Positions 1 through 4,378 of a DNA stretch of 5,100 nucleotides are shown piece by piece. The notes below the pieces were generated by a model. It was not told the origin of the DNA and did no database searches. It saw only the letters and a program-made list of their open reading frames with translations. The number at the start of each line of letters is the position of its first letter. Positions within the stretch are counted from its first letter, which is position 1. Source of the DNA: JALZBN01 sp035525375 (lineage in GTDB: Bacteria; Actinomycetota; Acidimicrobiia; Acidimicrobiales; AC-14); assembly GCA_035525375.1 (NCBI GenBank), contig DATLEI010000082.1:1-5100 (forward strand). Reading direction: 5' to 3'. Both the position numbers and the translations under genes were made by a program.

Positions 1-169
1 GCTCGAAGTTGCCGCCCTGGTCGCCGAGGGCCTCGCCAACAAGATGATCGCCGCCCGGCTGCACCTCTCGGTACGCACCGTCGAGAGCCACGTGCGTCAC
101 GTGCTGACCAAGTTGGATCTGGCCAACCGGACCCAGCTCGCCACGTGGGCGCGCGCGCGGATTCAGTAG
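1..169 (+). CDS. LuxR-family transcriptional regulator, C-terminal DNA-binding end (partial)
   Basis: This is the last 55 codons of a gene that starts left of the window; the reading frame begins at base 2 and ends with TAG at 167-169. The visible residues form most of a LuxR/GerE-type helix-turn-helix: LEVAALVAEGLANKMIAARL, then the recognition-helix motif LSVRTVESHVRHVLTKL, then LANRTQLATWARARIQ. The TVESHV and LTKLDL signatures are diagnostic of the family. The ending RTQLATW is typical of large actinobacterial LuxR (LAL-like, ATPase-containing) regulators and of stand-alone LuxR proteins, so the class cannot be decided without the N-terminus. No receiver domain is visible. It probably binds DNA as a dimer. 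It is followed by an 89-bp gap and a new ribosome binding site, so it need not share a transcript with the next gene. Confidence 0.9.
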   Translation, partial: LEVAALVAEGLANKMIAARLHLSVRTVESHVRHVLTKLDLANRTQLATWARARIQ

Positions 170-211
170 CGAAATCCGCAATTGCACTGAAGACCGGATC
201 CCAACCTCGCC

Positions 212-234
212 GTAGGTTCCTACCCGACAGGAAC
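212..234. promoter_or_regulatory. Nested inverted repeats upstream of the 80-aa gene (candidate operator)
   Basis: Two overlapping inverted repeats share one arm: GTAGG-TT-CCTAC (212-223) and GTTCCT-N7-AGGAAC (216-221 with 229-234). They lie 25-47 bp before the ATG at 259 and just upstream of its ribosome binding site, where a repressor site or a 5'-leader hairpin could act. The segment includes TTCCTACCC (217-225), which recurs before the gene at 1231. The function is inferred from position and symmetry only. Confidence 0.35.
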
Positions 235-245
235 GGTATGGAGAC

Positions 246-252
246 GGAGGAG
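246..252 (+). promoter_or_regulatory. Ribosome binding site deciding the 259 start
   Basis: GGAGGAG lies 6 bases before the ATG at 259. It selects this start over the in-frame ATGs at 145 and 238. The ATG at 145 lies inside the preceding regulator gene, and the one at 238 sits upstream of this purine run. Confidence 0.75.
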
Positions 253-258
253 ATCCGA

Positions 259-501
259 ATGAACGACAGCCACTCCGAGAAGAAGGCCAACGGTTCCACC
301 CGATGGGCAGTCGTCGCGTCCCTCATCGTGAACGTCGGCGGCTTGGGTGCGCTCGCGCTAACGAACGTCCTTTCAACCTGCGGGTGCACTCGGCGATCTG
401 CCGAGCGCGTCGATCGTGCGGCGGTCATCCTGAGCTCGCCTTTCGCCGTCGCAGTGCGCAGGCTGCTCCCGCCTAGCGACGTCCGGGCGACTGTCCGGTG
501 A
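259..501 (+). CDS. Small single-span membrane protein, unknown function (80 aa)
   Basis: I do not recognise this protein. It has a short polar, basic N-terminus (residues 1-15, with K8, K9 and R15), one strongly hydrophobic segment at about 16-38, then a CGC cysteine pair (41-43) and a basic tail rich in Arg. The sequence LSTC at 38-41 resembles a lipobox, but Thr at -1 is atypical, so a lipoprotein is possible rather than likely. A weaker hydrophobic patch lies at 54-66. The start is set by GGAGGAG six bases upstream. The stop codon overlaps the start of the SnoaL-like gene (TGATG), which suggests translational coupling. The Arg-rich tail after residue 43 looks less protein-like than the first half, so a frameshifted or decayed C-terminus is possible; neither alternative frame gave a clear continuation. 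Confidence 0.6.
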   Translation: MNDSHSEKKANGSTRWAVVASLIVNVGGLGALALTNVLSTCGCTRRSAERVDRAAVILSSPFAVAVRRLLPPSDVRATVR

Positions 502-986
502 TGGGACCGGTTGCAGGAGCTCGTGAGGTGGCCGAGCGGTTCTACGAGCGGTTCGGCGAGGGTGACATGATCGCCGCCTTCGCCGACTTCGCCCCTGATT
601 GCGTGGCGTTCACGCCTTCGGGGCGGTTGGACAACGAGCGCCACATAGCCGCCGCCCGGTCGCTGAAGAGCGCCATGCCCGACGGCCGCATGCAATTGAT
701 CCGGGTGCGTGAGTGGGGTGAGGAGGTCTACGTCACCGGCTGGTTCCGGGGGACCCACCTCCACGAGCTCAACACGCCGCTGGGTGCCATCCCTGCATCC
801 GGCAAGTCGCTGGAGATGTACTTCACCGATTACTTTCGTGTTGCCGGCGGACGAATCGTCGAGTGTGAGGCGGTGTGGGACCGGCTCGGCATGGTCGCAC
901 AGCTGGGGACAGGGATCGCCGCGGATGTCGGGCACCTGCCGGCGGCCCTCCTGGCCCGTGGCCCTGGTTTCGGCACGCGAGGATGA
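501..986 (+). CDS. SnoaL-like (NTF2-fold) ester cyclase-family protein
   Basis: This 161-aa protein matches the SnoaL-like polyketide/ester cyclase family of the NTF2 superfamily. The N-terminal helix AREVAERFYERFGEGD (7-22) is the usual NTF2-like opening. A middle segment around 78-102 carries WFRGTH and PLGAIPASGKS, and the C-terminal strands carry FTDYFRVAGGRIVECEAVWD (108-127) followed by GMVAQLG. Asp127 is placed where the family acid residue near the pocket is usually found (inference). These are small cytosolic alpha+beta barrels; SnoaL closes a polyketide ring, but most relatives have unknown substrates, and no polyketide genes are seen here, so a specific reaction should not be assigned. 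About 25 residues extend past the usual QLG end. ATG 501 overlaps the previous stop by one base; GTG 498 is an equally possible start, and neither has a strong ribosome binding site, which fits coupling to the 80-aa gene. Confidence 0.85.
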   Translation: MGPVAGAREVAERFYERFGEGDMIAAFADFAPDCVAFTPSGRLDNERHIAAARSLKSAMPDGRMQLIRVREWGEEVYVTGWFRGTHLHELNTPLGAIPASGKSLEMYFTDYFRVAGGRIVECEAVWDRLGMVAQLGTGIAADVGHLPAALLARGPGFGTRG

Positions 987-1035
987 CGACGTAAATCGGG
1001 TTCGGCGATTGGCGACGGCGCACGGTACAGCCTCC

Positions 1036-1054
1036 CCGGCATGGCCCTAGCCGG
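1036..1054 (+). terminator. Weak hairpin downstream of the SnoaL-like gene
   Basis: CCGGC (1036-1040) and GCCGG (1050-1054) form a 5-bp stem with a 9-base loop, 49 bases after the stop at 986. There is no T-run, so at best it is a U-less terminator-like structure. In GC-rich DNA this can arise by chance. Apart from this and the repeat at 1176-1205, I see nothing coding in the 244-bp gap 987-1230. Confidence 0.2.
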
Positions 1055-1175
1055 CCAACCGACGTGACGGTGCAGATGCCGCGCCATGTCCCGTGCGCTC
1101 TGCCGGTCCGCTCCGTCCTCGGCTGACTCGGCGCCGCGCCCCGGTTAGATCGGGTCGAGTGAAGGCACGACCGAA

Positions 1176-1205
1176 TTCCTACCCACCTGGACACAGGCTC
1201 CAGGT
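1176..1205. promoter_or_regulatory. TTCCTACCC motif plus inverted repeat upstream of the 120-aa gene
   Basis: TTCCTACCC (1176-1184) is identical to the 9-mer at 217-225. It is followed directly by a perfect inverted repeat, ACCTGG (1185-1190) and CCAGGT (1200-1205), with a 9-base spacer. The pair sits 26-55 bp upstream of the ATG at 1231, a position matching that of the element before the 80-aa gene. This may be a regulator site or a structured mRNA leader; no protein can be named. Confidence 0.3.
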
Positions 1206-1217
1206 CTCCTAAGCAAC

Positions 1218-1224
1218 AAAGGAG
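1218..1224 (+). promoter_or_regulatory. Ribosome binding site for the 120-aa gene
   Basis: AAAGGAG lies six bases before the ATG at 1231. It is the main support that this otherwise unrecognised reading frame is a real gene with this start. Confidence 0.75.
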
Positions 1225-1230
1225 CACACC

Positions 1231-1593
1231 ATGAAGACCGTTACGACGTTGAGACATGCGGAAATCGACTCGAGGACGAGCGCCTGGCCGCGAAGGAGGA
1301 TCACGGTCACCTTGCTGGCCGCGGGCGCAATTTCGGTGCTCAGTGTCCTTGCGGTACAGAACTCGGACCCTCCGAACGCACGGCGCACCTCATCGCCGGT
1401 GACGTTCGAAACACCAAGCCCGAGGACGCCGACCGCAGCGCCCTTCGAAAACGATGTGTCGCTGTGCGCACTCGGTGCGGACGGGATCGAGGCCGCCTAC
1501 AAGGGTGCGTTGGTGGCTCAGACAGTGTTCCGCTACTCCGCCATCTGCTCACCGCCGAACGGTGGTGAAGCGCCTCACACTCCCAAGGACTGA
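1231..1593 (+). CDS. Membrane-anchored or exported protein, unknown function (120 aa)
   Basis: I do not recognise the family. The N-terminus is about 20 polar residues, then an Arg cluster (PRRR, 20-23) and a hydrophobic segment at about 24-42, followed by a Pro/Ser/Thr-rich linker (roughly 46-72) and a short C-terminal part with two cysteines, C79 and C106. The layout is that of a signal-anchored or secreted protein, with the C-terminal part outside the membrane, where the two cysteines could form a disulfide (inference). The RRR before the hydrophobic stretch loosely resembles a Tat signal but lacks the full consensus; no clear AxA cleavage site or lipobox is seen. Support for the gene is the AAAGGAG at the right distance. 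Third-position GC is lower and less regular than in the kinase gene, so it may be fast-evolving or acquired. It stands alone, convergent with the four-helix gene at 1895. Confidence 0.6.
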   Translation: MKTVTTLRHAEIDSRTSAWPRRRITVTLLAAGAISVLSVLAVQNSDPPNARRTSSPVTFETPSPRTPTAAPFENDVSLCALGADGIEAAYKGALVAQTVFRYSAICSPPNGGEAPHTPKD

Positions 1594-1705
1594 TGTGCGT
1601 CACCGGCGACGACGATGCGGTCGGCCGCACGCGCAGGTGGCGCCCTCTTGTCGTGATGGCCGGCGCTGGTGACGCCCTGTCGGCCGAGCACGCCTCGCTG
1701 ACCCG

Positions 1706-1743
1706 CAGCCCGTAGCCCCGGGTATCGGCGGCTGGGCCTAGAC
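1706..1743. repeat. Degenerate direct repeat, copy 1
   Basis: CAGCCCGTAG (1706-1715) is followed 13 bases later by CGGCTGGGCCTAGAC (1729-1743). The same two blocks in the same order, with nearly the same spacing, occur 90-91 bp downstream. The bases between the blocks are not clearly conserved. Confidence 0.45.
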
Positions 1744-1795
1744 GAACGGATCGGCTGACAACACGCCTGCTCGGACGCACCACGCGTGACGTCGA

Positions 1796-1834
1796 CAGCC
1801 CGTAGAGCGGAACCGCCGCCGGCTGGACCTACAC
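1796..1834. repeat. Degenerate direct repeat, copy 2
   Basis: CAGCCCGTAG (1796-1805, identical to copy 1) is followed 14 bases later by CGGCTGGACCTACAC (1820-1834), which differs from copy 1 at two of 15 positions. The one-base difference in inner spacing points to an old tandem duplication with drift. No clear third copy was found on either side. Confidence 0.45.
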
Positions 1835-1869
1835 CCGCTCGGCCACGAGAAGGCCGGAAAGTCTGGCTC

Positions 1870-1896
1870 GGTCCCACTGGACCCAGCTACTGGGTC
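1870..1896 (-). terminator. Two mutually exclusive hairpins at the end of the four-helix gene
   Basis: GACCCAG-CTA-CTGGGTC (1880-1896) is a perfect 7-bp stem with a 3-base loop; it overlaps the last bases of the minus-strand gene, whose stop is at 1895-1897. GGTCC-CACT-GGACC (1870-1883) is a second perfect stem that shares bases 1880-1883 with the first, so only one can form at a time. No T-run follows on the minus strand. U-less hairpins at gene ends are often taken as terminators in actinobacteria; here the role is inferred. Confidence 0.4.
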
Positions 1897-2275
1897 AGCG
1901 GTAGGCGCGGCGCGCTTCTGGCCGGGTGACGAGAACCATGATCAGCACGCAGGCGAGGGCACTGAGCGCGGCCAGAGCCTTGATCACAGATGTCGACCCG
2001 ATGGCGATGGCCGGGGCCCACTGCAGGAAGTTCAGGGCGGCCACCACGACCGACGCGATGAAGCCCCACCTCCGTAGCATCCAGAGGCCGAATGCAGCAG
2101 CGCCAGTGATCACGGTGGCGACCATGCCGAAGACGATATTGCCCTCGCTCGACGGCAGCAGCGGTCCGGTGAGGTCAGTGACGATGACAAGGACAACCAG
2201 CGAACAGGCAAGCGTGACGGGACGCGGGCGCTGTATCGCCGAGGTCATGGCAGTGGCACGAGAGTCGTAGCTCAT
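1895..2275 (-). CDS. Four-helix integral membrane protein, unknown function (126 aa)
   Basis: I do not recognise a named family. After a polar N-terminus of about 19 residues, four hydrophobic segments follow: about 20-40, 47-67, 70-92 and 96-117, ending in a short basic tail (RPEARRAYR). The basic turn MLRRWG (66-71) between helices 2 and 3 suggests that loop is cytoplasmic, so both ends are probably inside. There is no visible catalytic motif. The start at 2275 is supported by AAAGGAG (minus strand) five bases upstream; a second in-frame ATG ten codons in lacks comparable support. The gene is divergent from the kinase at 2414, with 138 bp between starts. Small multi-helix proteins next to many-pass sensor kinases sometimes act as accessory sensors or as regulated targets; that link is a positional inference only. 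Confidence 0.75.
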   Translation of the reverse strand: MSYDSRATAMTSAIQRPRPVTLACSLVVLVIVTDLTGPLLPSSEGNIVFGMVATVITGAAAFGLWMLRRWGFIASVVVAALNFLQWAPAIAIGSTSVIKALAALSALACVLIMVLVTRPEARRAYR

Positions 2276-2280
2276 GGAAG

Positions 2281-2287
2281 CTCCTTT
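2281..2287 (-). promoter_or_regulatory. Ribosome binding site for the four-helix gene
   Basis: Read on the minus strand, this is AAAGGAG, five bases before the ATG ending at 2275. It decides in favour of this start over the internal ATG. Confidence 0.75.
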
Positions 2288-2311
2288 GGTGTGTCGCTCC
2301 GGCTGCAGCTG

Positions 2312-2317
2312 AGACTA
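2312..2317 (-). promoter_or_regulatory. Candidate -10 box of the four-helix gene
   Basis: The minus strand reads TAGTCT, which fits TAnnnT. A start about seven bases downstream (near 2305) would give a leader of roughly 30 bases that carries the AAAGGAG. No convincing -35 hexamer was found, so this is a modest call. Confidence 0.35.
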
Positions 2318-2342
2318 CGAATGACTCCGCCGTCTTTCATCG

Positions 2343-2376
2343 GTGCTAACTCGGGTTTCGATCTACGTGGTAGCAC
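2343..2376. promoter_or_regulatory. Inverted repeat between the divergent genes (candidate operator)
   Basis: GTGCTA (2343-2348) is matched by TAGCAC (2371-2376); counting two more bases, the half-sites read GTGCTAAC and, on the other strand, GTGCTACC. Centre-to-centre distance is 28 bp. A smaller palindrome, CTAC-GTG-GTAG, sits at 2363-2373. The right arm falls at about -43 to -38 from the proposed kinase transcript start, a usual position for an activator or repressor. Autoregulation by the adjacent response regulator is plausible but unproven. Confidence 0.4.
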
Positions 2377-2401
2377 GGAGTCGCAGACGAGGATGTCGCC
2401 G

Positions 2402-2407
2402 TACACT
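2402..2407 (+). promoter_or_regulatory. -10 box of a probable leaderless kinase-operon promoter
   Basis: TACACT fits TAnnnT and occupies exactly -12 to -7 if transcription begins at the A of the ATG at 2414. No ribosome binding site precedes that ATG, so a leaderless mRNA fits both facts. The -35 region (about 2378-2384) is not recognisable, which is common for actinobacterial promoters. Confidence 0.45.
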
Positions 2408-2413
2408 CCGCGC

Positions 2414-4378
2414 ATGGGTTGGCGTGAACGCTCCGCAGTGGCCGTGTCGGTACTGAGCGCATTGATGTTGGTGACGGGCCTCGGACTGGCATTCCTCGCG
2501 CCGACCGGGGGAGCGCTCCTGTTTCTCGCCATTGGCCTGCTCGCAGCACCACCCGCGGCCGGGCTTGGGCTACTGGTCCTGCGTCGTCATTCGACCAACA
2601 TCGTCGGGCTGCTGCTTGCCCTCACCGGTTTGTCTGTCTCCGTCACTGCCACCAAGGAGATCGCCTGGCGTGTCCTCGCCGACCGCCCGAGTACGGCGGC
2701 GTCGTTCAATTGGCTGGTTGCCGCTCTCAATGAGAGCGCGTGGTGGGGCTTCACGGTCTTCGGGCTGCTGCTGCTGTACTTTCCGGACGGAAAGCTCCCG
2801 AGCCGGCGATGGCGGTGGGCACCACCGGTGCTGATCGTCTGCACGGCGATCAACCAGATCTACGGTGCGGTATCGACGGAACCATTTCCCCGGCCGCTGG
2901 AGAACCTGGCCCGCCCCTACGGTCCTCCGCCGACATGGTTCGAAGTGTTGGCGTCGGTGGCATTTCTTCTGAACCTGCTCCTGGTCATCGCCAGTGCGAC
3001 ATCCTTGGTGGTGCGGTTCCGCCGCGCCAAGCGTATAGGGCGAGCTCAGATCAAGTGGCTGGCGCTGGCCGGTGCAGGCATCCCGCTGTACCCCTTCCTA
3101 TGCCTCGCTGAGATTGCCATCTGGAATGAGCCGAAGTGGTTCAGCGTCACTGTCATCGTTGCGTCCGTGGTGGGAATTCCCATGGCGACTGGCGTCGCCA
3201 TCCTGCGGTACAACCTCTACGACGTCGACAAGGCGCTGGCCGGCACAGTGACCTGGGTGATGATGACGGCGGTGCTGTTCGGGATATACGGCACCACCTC
3301 TGTGGTCACGGGACTCGTGTTGAACCGCGGATCGGCCGCCGCTGCGGCGGCGGTGACGGCCCTGAGTGCCCTGTCGCTCTCCCCGCTGCGGCTGCGAGTC
3401 CAACGCCAAGTCGACCAACGTCTCTATCCGTTGCGCCGAGCCGCCTTCATGGCAATCGACGGCCTCCACCGGAGCACCAGCGCCGGCACCATGCAGCCCG
3501 AGGAGCTGCAGCAGGTCCTGCGCGATGCGTTGCGCGACCCCAAGCTGCGGGTTGGCTTTCGCGTGCCTGGGGCCGACGGCTTCGTCGACACGCAAGGGCA
3601 CGTCGTGCAGGCCATCCAGGGCGCGCCGATCGAGCTGGGCGGCGTGCAGATCGGCGCACTTGTCCCCGGTGATGCCGGCATCGCCTCCCCGGAGCTGCTC
3701 CGCCAGATCGCCGGTCGGTCGACGACCCTGGTCGAGGTTGTGCGGCTGCGATTGGAGCTCGGGACCGCCCTGCGCGATGTCGAGTCGAGCCGGGCCAGGC
3801 TCGTCCACGCCGGTTACCAGGAAAGGCGACGGCTGGAACGGGACCTCCATGACGGCGCGCAACAGAGGCTGGTCTCTCTCGGCATGGCGCTTCGGCTGGC
3901 CCAGCGGCATCTCGACGAAGGGAAGGTCGACCTGGACGCCCTTCTGGACCAGAGCGTGGCCGAACTCGGTACCGCGGTCGCCGAGCTGCGACAGATCGCC
4001 CACGGGCTGCGGCCGGGCAGTTTGGACGACGGTCTCTCCGCTGCATTGGCCGGACTGATGCGAACGGTGCCCATCATCGTCGACATGGACGTCAGCGCCG
4101 ATCCACTGCCCGACGACATCGCCACCACCGCCTACTTCGTCGTCAGCGAGGCGGTGGCCAATGCCGTCAAGCACGCCCAAGCCGAACGCATCAGCATCTG
4201 CGTCACGAATTCCGACGGACAGGTCTTCGTCCGGGTCACCGATGATGGCCTGGGTGGCGCCGCCCTGGGCGCGAACTCCGGCCTCAAGGACCGGGTCGCT
4301 GCTCTGAGAGGCACGTTGCACGTGGACAGCCCGGCCGGACTCGGCACACTCATCGAGGCGACACTCCCGTGCGGATAG
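2414..4378 (+). CDS. Many-pass NarX-type sensor histidine kinase
   Basis: This 654-aa kinase senses an unknown signal at the membrane and should phosphorylate the regulator encoded next. Nine or ten hydrophobic segments fill residues 7-325, with no large outside domain. They end in the motifs AILRYNLYDVD (262-272) and VQRQVDQRLY (329-338), familiar from actinobacterial NarL-partner kinases. A degenerate GAF-like linker (about 345-435) and a likely coiled coil (441-478) follow. The HisKA_3 H-box ERRRLERDLHDGAQQRL (470-486) carries the phospho-acceptor His479, and the second helix ends in LRPGSLDDGL (532-541). HATPase_c has the N-box SEAVANAVKHA (578-588, Asn583) and DDGLGG (610-615). The lid NSGLKDRVAALRG (621-633) looks about three residues short. 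I chose ATG 2414 because of the -10 box spacing; ATG 2393 (661 aa) has GAGG directly against it, too close, and GTG 2291 would overlap the divergent promoter. The end overlaps the regulator gene by 10 bp. Confidence 0.9.
   Translation: MGWRERSAVAVSVLSALMLVTGLGLAFLAPTGGALLFLAIGLLAAPPAAGLGLLVLRRHSTNIVGLLLALTGLSVSVTATKEIAWRVLADRPSTAASFNWLVAALNESAWWGFTVFGLLLLYFPDGKLPSRRWRWAPPVLIVCTAINQIYGAVSTEPFPRPLENLARPYGPPPTWFEVLASVAFLLNLLLVIASATSLVVRFRRAKRIGRAQIKWLALAGAGIPLYPFLCLAEIAIWNEPKWFSVTVIVASVVGIPMATGVAILRYNLYDVDKALAGTVTWVMMTAVLFGIYGTTSVVTGLVLNRGSAAAAAAVTALSALSLSPLRLRVQRQVDQRLYPLRRAAFMAIDGLHRSTSAGTMQPEELQQVLRDALRDPKLRVGFRVPGADGFVDTQGHVVQAIQGAPIELGGVQIGALVPGDAGIASPELLRQIAGRSTTLVEVVRLRLELGTALRDVESSRARLVHAGYQERRRLERDLHDGAQQRLVSLGMALRLAQRHLDEGKVDLDALLDQSVAELGTAVAELRQIAHGLRPGSLDDGLSAALAGLMRTVPIIVDMDVSADPLPDDIATTAYFVVSEAVANAVKHAQAERISICVTNSDGQVFVRVTDDGLGGAALGANSGLKDRVAALRGTLHVDSPAGLGTLIEATLPCG
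4355..4358 (+). promoter_or_regulatory. Ribosome binding site for the response regulator, inside the kinase gene
   Basis: GAGG lies 10 bases before the GTG at 4369, within the last kinase codons. It supports the GTG start, which also gives the receiver domain its normal opening, MRIVIGEDS. The spacing is a little long, so coupling with kinase translation may matter. Confidence 0.5.

Larger units (their letters stand above)
1594..1894. other. 301-bp non-coding stretch between convergent genes
   Basis: No reading frame here has a ribosome binding site or recognisable protein content on either strand. What it does hold is a degenerate direct repeat of about 90 bp (1706-1743 and 1796-1834), a cluster of overlapping palindromes at 1781-1796 (CACGCGTG, GACGTC, GTCGAC), and two overlapping hairpins at the right end. 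It may be a decayed gene or a spacer carrying a small RNA; neither can be shown from sequence alone. Confidence 0.5.

Noticed and set aside
213..218. TAGGTT as a -10 box for the 80-aa gene
   Set aside because: It fits TAnnnT but no -35 match lies at a normal distance, and it coincides with the inverted repeat; too weak to annotate.
145..258. Longer start (ATG 145 or 238) for the 80-aa gene
   Set aside because: ATG 145 lies inside the preceding regulator gene and the extension crosses the inverted repeats; GGAGGAG is placed correctly only for ATG 259.
501..986. Assigning a polyketide cyclase role to the SnoaL-like gene
   Set aside because: The fold and motifs fit, but no polyketide synthase or tailoring gene is in the window and most family members have other or unknown substrates.
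823..1257. A 144-codon minus-strand frame covering the gap before the 120-aa gene
   Set aside because: Arg/Pro/Cys-rich composition typical of a shadow frame; it overlaps the conserved end of the SnoaL-like gene and the ribosome binding site of the 120-aa gene.
1720..1725. GGGTAT as a SigB/SigF-type -10 element
   Set aside because: No GTTT-like -35 at a suitable distance and no gene starts downstream on that strand.
1340..1783. A 147-codon minus-strand frame that would fill part of the 1594-1894 gap
   Set aside because: Arg/Ser/Pro-rich, no domain, antisense to the 120-aa gene which has a good ribosome binding site. The 100-codon minus frame at 1575-1877 was rejected for the same reason.
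1926..2270. A 114-codon plus-strand frame opposite the four-helix gene
   Set aside because: It is the mirror of a clearly hydrophobic four-segment protein with a strong ribosome binding site; its own content is a Thr/Arg/Met mix with no motif.
2291..2413. N-terminal extension of the kinase to GTG 2291
   Set aside because: The extra 41 residues are polar with no motif and would cover the divergent promoter region and the inverted repeat; the first membrane helix begins just after the ATG at 2414.
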